A stretch of DNA of 64,000 nucleotides from CAG-791 sp963596015 (GCA_963596015.1 CAVBJS010000002.1:1-64000), one strand, 5' to 3'; shown: positions 42,925 to 52,736, counted from the stretch's first letter. Notes: a model not told the origin generated them from the sequence alone. Numbers and translations are program-made.

Positions 42925-44307
42925 ATCGAATCTGCCCTCGAACCAGTCAAGCAGCTGATCCATAGGCACACGCTCCTGCTCCATGCTGTCACGGAAACGA
43001 ACGGTGACGCAGTGATCATTCTCGCTTTCGAAGTCATAGGTTACGCAGAAAGGTGTACCGATCTCGTCCTGTCTGCGATAGCGCTTGCCGATAGCTCCTC
43101 TGTCATCAAACTCGCAGTTGTACTTCTTGGACAGCTGGGCGTAGATCTTCTCTGCACCCTCGTTGAGCTTCTTGGAAAGAGGCAGCACACCGATCTTTAC
43201 CGGTGCCAGTGCCGGATGGAAATGCAGCACGGTACGGACATCGCCGCCCTCTAAAGTCTCCTCATCATAAGCGCCGCAAAGGAATGCCAGTACCACGCGG
43301 TCTGCACCCAGAGAAGGCTCGATGACATAAGGGATATAACGGGTATTCTTGGTATCGTCGAAGTAGCTTAAGTCCTCACCGGAGGTCTCCTGATGTCTGG
43401 TCAGATCGTAGTTGGTACGATCCGCAATGCCCCACAGCTCACCCCAGCCGAAGGGGAACAGGAACTCGATATCGCTGGTAGCCTTGGAGTAGAAGGACAG
43501 CTCTTCCTTCTCGTGATCACGGATGCGCATCTCTTCCTTCTTCATGCCAAGGGAAGTCAGCCAGTTCACGCAGTAATCCTTCCAGTATGCAAACCACTCC
43601 AGGTCTGTATCAGGCTCGCAGAAGAACTCCATCTCCATCTGCTCGAACTCTCTGGTACGGAAAGTGAAGTTGCCGGGGGTGATCTCGTTACGGAAGGACT
43701 TACCGATCTGGCAGATACCGAAGGGGATCTTTTTACGGGAAGTTCTCTGTACATTCTTAAAGTTTACGAAGATACCCTGTGCCGTCTCGGGACGCAGATA
43801 AATGGTATTGGTGGAATCCTCGGTAACACCCTGGAAGGTCTTGAACATCAGGTTAAACTGACGGATGTCTGTAAAGTGATGGCCGCCGCAGGTCTGACAG
43901 GGCACCTGGTGCTCCTCGATAAAGGCCATCATCTTCTCAGCGCCCCAGGCATCTACAGAACCATCCAGTTCCATGTCATGCTCTTTGGCAAAAGCCTCGA
44001 TCAGCTGATCCGCACGGAAACGGGCACCGCAGTCCTTGCAGTCCATAAGGGGATCGGAAAAGCTCTGGAGATGGCCGCTGGCTACCCATGTCTGGGGATT
44101 CATCAGGATCGCACAATCCACACCTACATTGTGAGGGCTCTCCTGCACGAACTTCTGCCACCAGGCACGCTTTACGTTATTCTTAAGCTCTACGCCCAGA
44201 TTACCGTAATCCCAGGTGTTAGCCAGACCGCCGTAGATCTGGGAACCGGGATAGATAAAGCCTCTGGCATTGGCCAGTGCTACGATTTTGTCCATTGTCT
44301 TTTCCAT
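42919..44307 (-). CDS. glyQS: Glycyl-tRNA synthetase, homodimeric type
   Basis: A 462-residue class II synthetase of the single-chain alpha2 type. MDKIVALANARGFIYPGSQIYGGL is the usual start, and PQTWVASGHL and RPETAQGIFVNFKNV are class II catalytic motifs. A zinc-like CKDC...CQTC insertion (about 86-142) is present. The C-terminal anticodon-binding domain ends near RVPMDQLL. AAGGAGTATGCA precedes the ATG. It follows a lipoprotein gene by 38 bp. No T-box is seen. Confidence 0.96.
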   Translation of the reverse strand: MEKTMDKIVALANARGFIYPGSQIYGGLANTWDYGNLGVELKNNVKRAWWQKFVQESPHNVGVDCAILMNPQTWVASGHLQSFSDPLMDCKDCGARFRADQLIEAFAKEHDMELDGSVDAWGAEKMMAFIEEHQVPCQTCGGHHFTDIRQFNLMFKTFQGVTEDSTNTIYLRPETAQGIFVNFKNVQRTSRKKIPFGICQIGKSFRNEITPGNFTFRTREFEQMEMEFFCEPDTDLEWFAYWKDYCVNWLTSLGMKKEEMRIRDHEKEELSFYSKATSDIEFLFPFGWGELWGIADRTNYDLTRHQETSGEDLSYFDDTKNTRYIPYVIEPSLGADRVVLAFLCGAYDEETLEGGDVRTVLHFHPALAPVKIGVLPLSKKLNEGAEKIYAQLSKKYNCEFDDRGAIGKRYRRQDEIGTPFCVTYDFESENDHCVTVRFRDSMEQERVPMDQLLDWFEGRFDF

Positions 44308-44345
44308 TGCATACTCCTTTTTGCTAGATAGTTTATATTTACCGT

Positions 44346-44960
44346 TTAGTCCGTCAGGATCAGGATCGCCGGCTCCTGCTCCGAAGCTTCCTGTACCGAC
44401 GCTTCCTTATCCCCTGTCACCGTTACATTGGCGCCGGCGTAGAGGATCTTGGCATAGGTGCGGATCTCTGTGGGCTCTGTCAGGATGATCATCTTATTCT
44501 CTGCCAGGGTATCCAGGTCTTTGGTCACCAGTACCTTATTGGTATCCTCTCTGGAAACCGCGTTCATTACGGAGGAAAGGTCATATCCTGCCGCTACAGC
44601 CCCTGAGACAGATCCGTAATAAAATACACAGTCGTTAAAAGAAGCATAATCCGTGCCCTCTGCGTATTCCATGGTCAGTCTGGCCGTGCCGTCCTTTACC
44701 TTTAATTCCTTATTCTTGACCGCTTCCTGACCGGTATTATACTTGGTTAGTTCCTCGGAGATCGTCTGGGCCAGCTCATCCTCGCTGTAATACTCCTCAG
44801 CAAAATCCTCCACGGTCACCGTCTCCACACTGCCGTCTTTCTGAAAGCTGATGGTACTTACCGCCGCATCAGAGAGCGTATCCCCGCAGCCTGTCAACAA
44901 TGTCGTCATCATGGCCGTGACAGCGATCGCCCCGGTCCAATGATTTGCCTTCCTTTTCAT
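44346..44960 (-). CDS. Uncharacterised lipoprotein
   Basis: A 204-residue exported protein. After the basic start comes a hydrophobic stretch and the lipobox LLTGC, giving a lipid-modified cysteine at about residue 24. The mature part is acidic, has no recognised domain and mentions no catalytic motif. The ATG at 44960 follows AGAAAGGCAC; an ATG 30 codons upstream lacks a ribosome site. It is transcribed just before glyQS, probably by chance. Confidence 0.75.
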   Translation of the reverse strand: MKRKANHWTGAIAVTAMMTTLLTGCGDTLSDAAVSTISFQKDGSVETVTVEDFAEEYYSEDELAQTISEELTKYNTGQEAVKNKELKVKDGTARLTMEYAEGTDYASFNDCVFYYGSVSGAVAAGYDLSSVMNAVSREDTNKVLVTKDLDTLAENKMIILTEPTEIRTYAKILYAGANVTVTGDKEASVQEASEQEPAILILTD

Positions 44961-45062
44961 GTGCCTTTCTCTCTTCCTTCCTGCCCATGGCCTTATTCCT
45001 GAAAAAAAGCTCCCATTATTATATAAAAGAAGGCGGCTTTTTTCAATCACCTATTCATGGCA

Positions 45063-45110
45063 GCAGGCATGTCTTACTGTTTAGCCACCGGACGCCGGCC
45101 AGGCGGCTCT
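45063..45110. repeat. One-armed relic of the palindrome family
   Basis: TTACTGTTTAGCCACCGGACG followed by CCGGCCAGGCGGC resembles the left arm of the copies at 52.9 and 58.4 kb, but no matching right arm follows. It lies between recO and the lipoprotein gene. Confidence 0.35.
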
Positions 45111-45150
45111 CGTCTGCACGGCAACGTTTTTCCGTACATCTGCGCTTTTA

Positions 45151-45828
45151 TTACAATTTAGATGCTGCGTTCATCATCTCCAATACTTCCAGACTCTTAA
45201 AATGCTGGGGCATGCACCGGCGGCGGAGAGCCCCGGCGATCTCTTCCAACTGTCCCAGCACCTTCTCCGTCACCGTAAAGGTATAGAGCTTGGCGATAGG
45301 TGTCTGCACAATGAAGGAAAGGGCATATAAAGCAGACTCTTCCCATCCCTGTCCTTTCGGCGGTCCGGGATACTCTCCCTCAATGACGATGGTGCGGATT
45401 TCCAGCACGCAGCGCACCAGCCGATTGGGAATGCCCGGTGCTTCCAGAGCCCGCAAAGACTGATAGAGCAGCAAAAGCAACATAGCCTCATCATTGTTTT
45501 CTCTGGTCCAGTAGGTCATGATCTCCAGAAAGTACATGCCGTAGCAGGATAGTTCCACATCGGTATGGAGCTTTTCAAAATAGTTGGCGATGGAGATCTC
45601 CGTCACGATATTGGCGCTGCGCCCCGGAATGATCCGGAAGGTACCGAAGCAAAAGGGACCGGCTGCCATCAAGGGGCTGCCCGGCCGGCGGGCGCCTCTG
45701 GCAAAGGCTGAGATCCTCCCCCGCTCTCTGGTAAGGATCACCAGCCTTCTGTCATATTCTCCCGCGTTGGACGACTGAAGGATCAGTCCTGTTACCTCCT
45801 GCCCTGCTTCTCCGGTTTGTGTGCCCAT
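45151..45828 (-). CDS. recO: DNA repair protein RecO
   Basis: A 225-residue RecFOR pathway protein that displaces SSB and loads RecA. The N-terminal OB-fold (VTGLILQSSNAGEYDRRLVI and RGRISAFARGARRP) is clear. The helical C-terminus ends at CRRRCMPQHFKSLEVLEMM, so it is shorter than the 240-260 usual, and the cysteine zinc site is not evident. AAGGAATAGAAACC precedes the ATG, 5 bp after era. Firmicutes commonly pair era with recO. Confidence 0.92.
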   Translation of the reverse strand: MGTQTGEAGQEVTGLILQSSNAGEYDRRLVILTRERGRISAFARGARRPGSPLMAAGPFCFGTFRIIPGRSANIVTEISIANYFEKLHTDVELSCYGMYFLEIMTYWTRENNDEAMLLLLLYQSLRALEAPGIPNRLVRCVLEIRTIVIEGEYPGPPKGQGWEESALYALSFIVQTPIAKLYTFTVTEKVLGQLEEIAGALRRRCMPQHFKSLEVLEMMNAASKL

Positions 45829-45833
45829 GGTTT

Positions 45834-46739
45834 CTATTCCTTGCGGCGATAGCCGAAATTCTTAAGCTGGGCAGTGCTGTCCCGCCAGTCTTTGCGCACC
45901 TTCACAAAGAGCTTTAAGTTGACGCGGCAATCCAGCATCTGCTCTATATCTGTCCTGGCTGCCTGTCCAATCTTTTTGATCATCTGACCGCCCTTGCCGA
46001 TGATGATGCCCTTGTGGGAGTCCTTTTCACAGATAATGCAGGCCTCCACGTCGCAAAGGTCCACCGGCTGCTGTCCCCTCCAGTGCATCTTTTCAATCAC
46101 TACGGCGATGCCGTGGGGCACTTCATCCTGCAAAAGCCGCAGAGCCTTCTCCCGGATGATCTCTCCGGCAATATCCCGCTGGGTCTGGTCTGTCACCATT
46201 TCCTCGTCATAGAAGGGCTCCCCCTCGGGCATTCTGTCGAAAATGGTCTTTCTAAGCTCCTCCACCCCGTCTTTGGTCCGGGCGCTGACCGGAATGATCT
46301 CTGCGAAATTTCCGGCCTTGCGATAGGTATCCATGACCAGCAGGATCTGTTCCTTTTTCACGGTATCGATCTTGTTGATGACCAGGATCACCGGTGTCTT
46401 TACTTCAGAGAGAACTTTAAGCACCGCCTGCTCTTCCTCTTCCAGCTTAGCCTTAGGCTCCACCAGATACAGGATCAGATCCACCTCTTTCAAGGTGGAC
46501 TGGGCTGCCTTCAGCATATATTCGTCCAGTCTGGAACGTCCCCGGTGCATACCAGGGGTATCCAGAAAGACGATCTGTCCCCGCTCATCCGTATAGATGG
46601 TGCGGATCTGGTCTCTGGTGGTCTGGGGCTTATAAGATGTAATGGCGATCTTTTGCCCGATCAGTGTATTCATCAATGTAGACTTTCCCACATTGGGTCT
46701 TCCCACAATAGTGGCAAAGCCGGCTTTTTTCTTTTCCAT
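45834..46739 (-). CDS. era: GTPase Era
   Basis: A 301-residue ribosome assembly GTPase that binds the 3' end of 16S rRNA. G1 GRPNVGKST, G3 DTPG and G4 NKID are intact. The C-terminal KH domain has GIIIGKGGQMIKKIG. The ATG at 46739 follows AGAGGTGAAA. Between the upstream protease gene and era lies the palindrome GCCGCAGCATACTGCGAC. Confidence 0.97.
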   Translation of the reverse strand: MEKKKAGFATIVGRPNVGKSTLMNTLIGQKIAITSYKPQTTRDQIRTIYTDERGQIVFLDTPGMHRGRSRLDEYMLKAAQSTLKEVDLILYLVEPKAKLEEEEQAVLKVLSEVKTPVILVINKIDTVKKEQILLVMDTYRKAGNFAEIIPVSARTKDGVEELRKTIFDRMPEGEPFYDEEMVTDQTQRDIAGEIIREKALRLLQDEVPHGIAVVIEKMHWRGQQPVDLCDVEACIICEKDSHKGIIIGKGGQMIKKIGQAARTDIEQMLDCRVNLKLFVKVRKDWRDSTAQLKNFGYRRKE

Positions 46740-46774
46740 TTTCACCTCTTTTTGTCGCAGTATGCTGCGGCAGC

Positions 46775-49717
46775 TTACTGTATCTTTTCCACTGTCATGA
46801 ACTTATCCTTATTGGCCTCGATCTTGGCGGCGCTGCCTACTACACAAAAGCACTCATCCTCCATGATGGCATCCAGATAGGCGGCCAGCTCCCGGATCTT
46901 TTCCGGCTGCGCATCCAGCACCTGATCCCGCTCCTTCTGGATCATCTCCTGGGTACTGCCGGTGAGATATCCCGCCAGGGAATAGCGGCCGTACCGATAG
47001 GCAGACATAGGGTGATCCAGTCCGCTGACAGCGCCGATAATGTACTGGGTCATCACCCGCTCATCCGCCTGGAAAGAACGCACATACTCTGCCGCCTGCA
47101 AAAAGCCCTGCACGGTCTGCTGCAGGTGGGGATCCCGGTAGGATACCAGATAAGCGGTTCCGTCCTTGCAGAAACTGCTCATGCAGCCATAGGCGCCGCC
47201 CTTGACACGGATGGTATTCCAGAGATAATCATAGCCCAGCATTACCCGGAGTACCCGCAATGCGCCGGTATACTCCAGTCCGTGATCTGCAAAATTGCCT
47301 GCCCGGCACACATACTGTACCTGTCCGGCGGTGGCAAAGCCTTCGTTCTTTTTCACCACAGAGGGCACAAAGCCGGGTGCCGTGGTCTCCTTGGCATAGA
47401 GGCGGTCAGCCAGTCCTAAAAGCAGCGGCTTTACCTTCTCCTGCAGCTTCACCGGTGCGGTGATATCCACTGTCAGATTTTCCCTGCAGTAGATGCAGGC
47501 TGCGATCTCACCCAGAGCCTTCAGTACATTCTCTGCCTCGGTGTCGTAATTTTCCAGAATATGGCAAAGCAGACGATAGGCACTGATGCCTCCCATATCC
47601 TCAATGATGGCTGAGGAAGCATTCATGTAAGCGCAGGCTCTGTTGGCCGCCGTGGTATGTCCGGCGCTGAGCAGATCCGACTTCATGGAGGAACGCTCCT
47701 CTTCCAGGATCTCCCGGAGCCGCTGTTTCTCATCCCAGCGGCTGCGCAGCAGGATCTCCTCCAGCAACGCAAAGCATTTTTCCAGATTTTCCGGAAGGAT
47801 ACTGGTATTGATCTCCAGGAAGGTACGATACTGTTCCCTGTTATTTACATTGGTATAGACATTTACCGAAGACTCCAGGCCGCCGGTATAGATCTGGATC
47901 TCGTTATTTAAATCCCCGTAGCCGTAATGAGCGGTGGAAAATTCCCCGATGATCCCCTTAAAGATAGACATATAGGGATAAAGGTTCTGAGGGAGATCCT
48001 GCATGTTGAAAAGAAGCCGCACATAGCAGATGCCGTTGGTCTCCAGATCGTGGGTGATAAAGGGAATGTTTCCCTCCTCACTGACCGCATTGACGTAGGG
48101 CTGGCACTCCCGCTTTAAATCTGCTCTGGTCAGCATAGGGATCTTCTGCAGATCCTCAGGGGTATCCGGGGTCTGTTGGAACTTACGAAGGCTCTCGGTA
48201 TCTTCTACGATCTTTTTGCGCTGTTCTTCGGAAAGACTCTGCACATAAGCATCGATCCTTGCCTTTAAAGCCTGCTCCTTTTTCTCTGTCAGACCCTTTT
48301 TGGGTGCCAGGGTCAGGATGGCCAGATGCTTGTTATCCAGCAGATAGTCCTTTACCAGCTGCTCAAAATAGCCGCTGCCCACTTCCCGGCGCAGCTGTCC
48401 GTATATCTCTCCCAGCTCCAGCTTAAGCCAGGGCTTTGTATCCTCGTAGAGCCAGCTGCCGAGGGCATCCAGACCATACTCTAAGCCCTTTGGCACCGTT
48501 CCGTAGTCCGCCTCCCGGAAGCGGAATTCATGATAATTGATGCCGGCCAGCAACAGTTTCTCATCAAAGCCTTCCTCCGTGATCTTCTGCAGAGTCTCTC
48601 GGATGGTCTCTGCAAAGACCTCTGCCTTGTCTGCGTCCGTATACCGGGAAACAATGGAGAAGCAGGGCTGCCGGATATCCTCTTCATAGAGACTGTATAC
48701 ATCCCGGCCGATGCCCTTTTTCAGCAATGCTTCCTTAACCGGCGCTCCGGCTGCCTCGCACAGGCAGTAATCCAGCACCTTAAAGGCCACATTTTTCTTG
48801 GCATCCATGCCGTCTTCCAGAGACACATTATAGGAAAGATAGGCATTGCCCGCCTCCTCCTCGTCCTCCATGATGGAATACTCCTTGGAAGCATGGACAG
48901 GCTCTGCAAAAGCAGGCTGCAGCGGGATCTCGGAATCCACTGTCAGCCGGTCAAAATGGGACAGATACGCCTCGTCTAAGTATGTCAGCCGCTCCGCCAT
49001 GTCCATATTGCCGTACATGTAAATGTAACTGTTGGAAGGATGATAGTATCTTCTGTGGAAATCCAGATAGTTCTCGTAGGTCAGATCCGGAATGTTCTCC
49101 GGGTCACCGCCGGACTCCACGGCATAGGGGGTATCGGGATAAAGGGCGGTGAAGATCTCTCTGGAGAGAAGATCATCCGGAGAGGAAAGGGCGCCTTTCA
49201 TCTCGTTGTAAACCACGCCGTTGATGGTGACGGGGCCATCCTCTTTTTCCGCCTCGTAGTGCCAACCTTCCTGTTGGAAGATCCTGGGCTCCTGGTAAAT
49301 ACGGGGATAGAAGACCGCATCCAGGTAGACATGCATCAGATTCTTAAAATCCGTATCATTGCAGCTGGCCACGGGATATACCGTTTTGTCCGGGTAGGTC
49401 ATGGCATTTAAAAAGGTATTAAGAGAGCCCTTTACCAGTTCTATAAAAGGATCCTTGACAGGGAAATCACGGGAGCCGCAAAGCACTGTATGCTCTATGA
49501 TATGAGCCACGCCGGTGGAATCCGCCGGGGGCGTGCGAAAGCCGATATAAAAGACCTTATTCTCGTCCTGGTTAGAGAGCAGGGCGATCCTGGCACCGCT
49601 TTTCTTATGACGCAGCTGCCAGCTGTCTGTATGCAGATCCTCCAGATAACGGTGTTCCAGCACCTCATAGGCCTGCAGTGCTTCGATCTGCTTTACTTTC
49701 TCTTCTGTCATTTCCAT
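46775..49717 (-). CDS. M16C zinc metalloprotease (presequence protease/Cym1 family)
   Basis: A 980-residue peptidase with four insulinase-type domains. The inverted zinc motif HIIEH is followed by the family segment TVLCGSRDFPVKDPF, and the distal glutamate lies in YNEMKGALSSP. The M16C-associated domain occupies the middle. Such enzymes digest short peptides within a closed chamber; in Firmicutes the protein is cytoplasmic and its role is not settled. The ATG at 49717 follows AGGAAATAC; the open frame upstream is unlikely. It leads a run with era and recO. Confidence 0.92.
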   Translation of the reverse strand: MEMTEEKVKQIEALQAYEVLEHRYLEDLHTDSWQLRHKKSGARIALLSNQDENKVFYIGFRTPPADSTGVAHIIEHTVLCGSRDFPVKDPFIELVKGSLNTFLNAMTYPDKTVYPVASCNDTDFKNLMHVYLDAVFYPRIYQEPRIFQQEGWHYEAEKEDGPVTINGVVYNEMKGALSSPDDLLSREIFTALYPDTPYAVESGGDPENIPDLTYENYLDFHRRYYHPSNSYIYMYGNMDMAERLTYLDEAYLSHFDRLTVDSEIPLQPAFAEPVHASKEYSIMEDEEEAGNAYLSYNVSLEDGMDAKKNVAFKVLDYCLCEAAGAPVKEALLKKGIGRDVYSLYEEDIRQPCFSIVSRYTDADKAEVFAETIRETLQKITEEGFDEKLLLAGINYHEFRFREADYGTVPKGLEYGLDALGSWLYEDTKPWLKLELGEIYGQLRREVGSGYFEQLVKDYLLDNKHLAILTLAPKKGLTEKKEQALKARIDAYVQSLSEEQRKKIVEDTESLRKFQQTPDTPEDLQKIPMLTRADLKRECQPYVNAVSEEGNIPFITHDLETNGICYVRLLFNMQDLPQNLYPYMSIFKGIIGEFSTAHYGYGDLNNEIQIYTGGLESSVNVYTNVNNREQYRTFLEINTSILPENLEKCFALLEEILLRSRWDEKQRLREILEEERSSMKSDLLSAGHTTAANRACAYMNASSAIIEDMGGISAYRLLCHILENYDTEAENVLKALGEIAACIYCRENLTVDITAPVKLQEKVKPLLLGLADRLYAKETTAPGFVPSVVKKNEGFATAGQVQYVCRAGNFADHGLEYTGALRVLRVMLGYDYLWNTIRVKGGAYGCMSSFCKDGTAYLVSYRDPHLQQTVQGFLQAAEYVRSFQADERVMTQYIIGAVSGLDHPMSAYRYGRYSLAGYLTGSTQEMIQKERDQVLDAQPEKIRELAAYLDAIMEDECFCVVGSAAKIEANKDKFMTVEKIQ

Positions 49718-49912
49718 GTATTTCCTGATCCTTTCTACTCTTTTCCGTAAGGGATGCCGCCGTACTCTGCAAGGTACATTCCCTTGCGCAGTCAGTACCT
49801 GCAGCATAACGATGCCGCCGCATCCACACAGACTTGATTATATAATTCACACAAAAAAGCGTCAACCGACGGCTGACGCTCTGTTATCTGTATGCGATTA
49901 AGCTGCAGCCGC

Positions 49913-50095
49913 GCCTCCGCCAACCAAGGAATCGGGTCCTGGCGGAGGCATCCGGGTTTGGGGACGCCTCTCGGCTCCATACCTTGAGCCTAGCGGTACA
50001 TAAGCTCGCAAAGGACGCGAGCTAAGTACCGAGGCTCAGGTAAGGCCCCTGCACCCGGACACTCTCCGCCACCCAATCCCTTGGCCGTCGGAGGT
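49913..50095 (+). repeat. Structured palindromic element, copy B
   Basis: The core (49934-50074) is nearly identical to copy A. Outer arms differ in sequence from A and C but still pair: CCAAGGAATCGGGT with ACCCAATCCCTTGG, and beyond it CCTCCG with CGGAGG. The inner stem reads CCGGGT/ACCCGG where copy A has CCGGAT/ATCCGG, a compensatory change. It occupies the gap between the transsulfuration gene and the M16C gene; the remainder, 49718-49912, shows no gene or clear motif. Confidence 0.8.
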
Positions 50096-50109
50096 ACCCC
50101 TACCGCACC

Positions 50110-51300
50110 TTAGCTTTCTTTATCTGCAATAGCAAACACTCTCTCGAACTCACCGATCAGGTCCTCCGCACCCTCGATACCCACTGAGAGTCGCAGCAGT
50201 TTATCGGTAATGCCGTTTTTCTCTCTCAGTGCTTCCGGCACTTCTGCGTGGGTCTGGGTGATGGGATAGGTGATCAGGGTTTCTGTGCCGCCCAGGCTCT
50301 CCGCAAAGTAAAACAGCTCTACATTGCGCAGGAAGGAAAGGGCGAATTCCTTTGATCTGACTTCAAAACTGATCATAGCCCCAAAGCCTCTGGCCTGCTC
50401 TTTCATGATCTCATATCCGGGATGGTCTTCCAATCCGGGATAGATCACCTTTGTTACATAAGGGGAATCCTGCAGGAAGCGGGCGATCTTCTGGGCATTT
50501 TGCTCCGCTCTCTCCATGCGCACTGCCAAGGTACGGATGCCCCGCAGCATCAGCCAGCAGTCAAAGGGCGCCATAGCCGATCCGATGGTGGTGGACAGAT
50601 AGCGCAGCTTCTCTTCCAGCGCTGCATCGTTGACCACCAGAAAGCCGCCGATGGTATCGTGATGGCCGCTTAGGAACTTGGTGCCGCTGTGGACCACAAT
50701 GTCCGCCCCCAGGTCCAGAGGATTCTGGAAATAAGGAGAAAGGAAGGTATTATCCACCACCAGTAATGCCCCATGGCGGTGCACCTTCTCGGCCAGCTTC
50801 TTTAGATCCGTCACGTGCATCATAGGATTGGTGGGTGTCTCCAGGTAGACCGCCTTGGTATCCTCCGTCAGAAAAGGCTCCACATCCTGGCTGCTGATGT
50901 CCAGGGTATGGAAAACCAGGCCGTTCTTCTCCCCCACATTCTGGAAAAGGCGGACGCTGCCGCCGTAAAGATCCTCATCGATGACAATGTGATCTCCCGG
51001 CTTAAACAACTCCAGCATCACAGAGATAGCTGCCATGCCGCTGGAAAAAGCCATAGCCCCGCGGCCGTTTTCCAGACTGGCCACAATGCTCTCCAGCTGC
51101 TGTCTGGTGGGGTTGCTCTGTCTGGTATAACTGAAGCTGTCTGCCTCATGCCCCGGTTCTCTGTGAGAAAAGGTAGCTGTCTGATAAATAGGAAAACTGA
51201 TGGCATGATACTGATCCTGAATACTCAGATCCATGCCCTGACACTTGGTCTCTAAAGAAACATTCCACTGCTCTTTTTCTTTATTTGAATTAAAATCCAT
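50110..51300 (-). CDS. Trans-sulfuration PLP enzyme (cystathionine gamma-synthase/beta-lyase family)
   Basis: A 396-residue Cys/Met metabolism PLP enzyme. The SYTRQSNPTR substrate loop, the glycine-rich SSGMAAISVML, and the PLP-lysine motif HSGTKFLSGHHD are present. Family members include MetB, MetC, cystathionine gamma-lyase and methionine gamma-lyase, and these cannot be told apart by eye. GGAGGAAAT precedes the ATG. The upstream gene is a MalY/PatB enzyme, which also fits sulfur amino acid metabolism. The leader contains three 70-bp tandem repeats and no visible SAM riboswitch. Confidence 0.9.
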   Translation of the reverse strand: MDFNSNKEKEQWNVSLETKCQGMDLSIQDQYHAISFPIYQTATFSHREPGHEADSFSYTRQSNPTRQQLESIVASLENGRGAMAFSSGMAAISVMLELFKPGDHIVIDEDLYGGSVRLFQNVGEKNGLVFHTLDISSQDVEPFLTEDTKAVYLETPTNPMMHVTDLKKLAEKVHRHGALLVVDNTFLSPYFQNPLDLGADIVVHSGTKFLSGHHDTIGGFLVVNDAALEEKLRYLSTTIGSAMAPFDCWLMLRGIRTLAVRMERAEQNAQKIARFLQDSPYVTKVIYPGLEDHPGYEIMKEQARGFGAMISFEVRSKEFALSFLRNVELFYFAESLGGTETLITYPITQTHAEVPEALREKNGITDKLLRLSVGIEGAEDLIGEFERVFAIADKES

Positions 51301-51312
51301 ATTTCCTCCTTA

Positions 51313-51530
51313 TGCCTCACCTATGTCACAGTTTATCTGCGACAACGTGAGAAAAATCTCGCGCAGGCGGATTCTACGATGTGATCCGCACCTATGTCAC
51401 GCTTATCTGCGGCAACGTGAGAAAAATCTCGCGCAGGCAAATTCTCCGATGTGATCCGCACCTATGCCCCGCTTATCTGCGGCAACGTGAGGAGAATCTC
51501 GCGCAGGCGGATTCTACGATAAGATCACGC
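51313..51530 (-). repeat. Three tandem 70-bp repeats in a metabolic leader
   Basis: Three copies of about 70 bp, each from CACCTATGTCAC to GTGATCCG. Each contains CTGCG...TGAG-loop-CTCG-CGCAG, a conserved hairpin. The right end of the third copy runs into the stop of the MalY/PatB gene. The array lies just upstream of the trans-sulfuration enzyme. Confidence 0.8.
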
Positions 51531-52736
51531 TTCTCTTACAGCCTCAGCCAACTGCGACAGTCCCTGCTCCAGTACGCTCCTGGGGCAAGCGATATTAAAT
51601 CTGGCAAAAAGTGCATTCTCGCCGCCGAAGATCACGCCCTCATCCAGCCACAAATGCGCCTTGTCCACCAACAGGCTATGAAGTTCCCCATAGCTATCCA
51701 CAACGCCGGAAAAGTCCACCCATAAAAGGTAGGTTCCCTCCGGTTCGATCAGTCCGGCGCCGGGGATGTTCTTTTCCAGATACTCTCTGAAAAAGACAAG
51801 GTTCTCCTCCAGATAGGCCCGCAGTGCATCCAGCCACCTCTCACCCTTTTCATATACCGCCTTTACCGCCGTAATCCCCATAACATTGCCCTGGCTGTAG
51901 CCTGCCGCCGCATTCTCTTTTTTAAAGGCTAACCGCAGCGTTCGGTCAGGGATCAGGATATTGGCTGTCTGAAGGCCTGCTATATTAAAGGATTTGCTGG
52001 GAGAGGTGCAGATCACCGCATTCTCCGCATACTTCTCCTCCAAGGTGCCGTAGGGCGTAAAGTGATGACCGGAAAAGATAAAATCACAATGGATCTCATC
52101 CACCACGATCCTGACCTGATGCCGCAGGCAGATCTCGCTGACTCTTTCCAGTTCCTCCCTGCTCCAGACTCTGCCTACCGGATTATGTGGACTGCATAGG
52201 AGAAACAGCTTCACTTTGTTTTGCTTGATCTTTTCCTCAAAGTCGGCCAGATCCATGACATAGCGGCTCTTATCCCCATCTACCCTGCGCACCAGAGGAC
52301 TGCTGACGCAGATTCTGTGGTTGTCCCGGATCACTTCCCGGAAGGGATAGTAAACCGGTTCCTGTATCAGCACCGCGTCTCCGGGTTCTGTCAGTGCCCG
52401 GACCGCTGCAGCCAGTGCATAGACCACACCGGGGGTCACGGTATTCCACTCCCTCTCGATCTGCCAGCCATAGCGGTGGGAAAACCACTTCTTCAGCACC
52501 GCATAGTACTCATCGTCCGGATCCGTATAACCGAAGATGCCGTGCTCGATCCGCCCATGCAGAACTTCCAGTACCTCCCGGGGCAGCGGGAAATCCATAT
52601 CCGCCACCCACATAGGCAGCAGATCTTCCCGTCCCATTCTGGCCTTGCCGAAATCATATTTCAGACAGGAAGTATTCTTCCTGTCCGTGATCCTGTCAAA
52701 ATCGTAGATCTGCTCCTTATCTTTTACAGCATTCAT
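51525..52736 (-). CDS. MalY/PatB family PLP aminotransferase-like enzyme (cystathionine beta-lyase)
   Basis: A 403-residue fold-type I PLP enzyme. It has DMDFPLPREVLEVL near the N-terminus, CSPHNPVGRVW and VVDEIHCDF for cofactor binding, and the PLP lysine in SPSKSFNIAGLQ. MalY/PatB proteins cleave cystathionine, cysteine and related C-S bonds. AGGAGCATACCT precedes the ATG. It is transcribed ahead of the trans-sulfuration enzyme. The 422-bp upstream gap (52737-53158) holds an AT-rich stretch with a TATAAT near 52785, copy C of the structured element and the ftsZ terminator. Confidence 0.9.
   Translation of the reverse strand: MNAVKDKEQIYDFDRITDRKNTSCLKYDFGKARMGREDLLPMWVADMDFPLPREVLEVLHGRIEHGIFGYTDPDDEYYAVLKKWFSHRYGWQIEREWNTVTPGVVYALAAAVRALTEPGDAVLIQEPVYYPFREVIRDNHRICVSSPLVRRVDGDKSRYVMDLADFEEKIKQNKVKLFLLCSPHNPVGRVWSREELERVSEICLRHQVRIVVDEIHCDFIFSGHHFTPYGTLEEKYAENAVICTSPSKSFNIAGLQTANILIPDRTLRLAFKKENAAAGYSQGNVMGITAVKAVYEKGERWLDALRAYLEENLVFFREYLEKNIPGAGLIEPEGTYLLWVDFSGVVDSYGELHSLLVDKAHLWLDEGVIFGGENALFARFNIACPRSVLEQGLSQLAEAVREA

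Noticed and set aside
51301..51524. SAM riboswitch before the trans-sulfuration gene
   Set aside because: No S-box core elements are seen; the space is filled by three tandem repeats.
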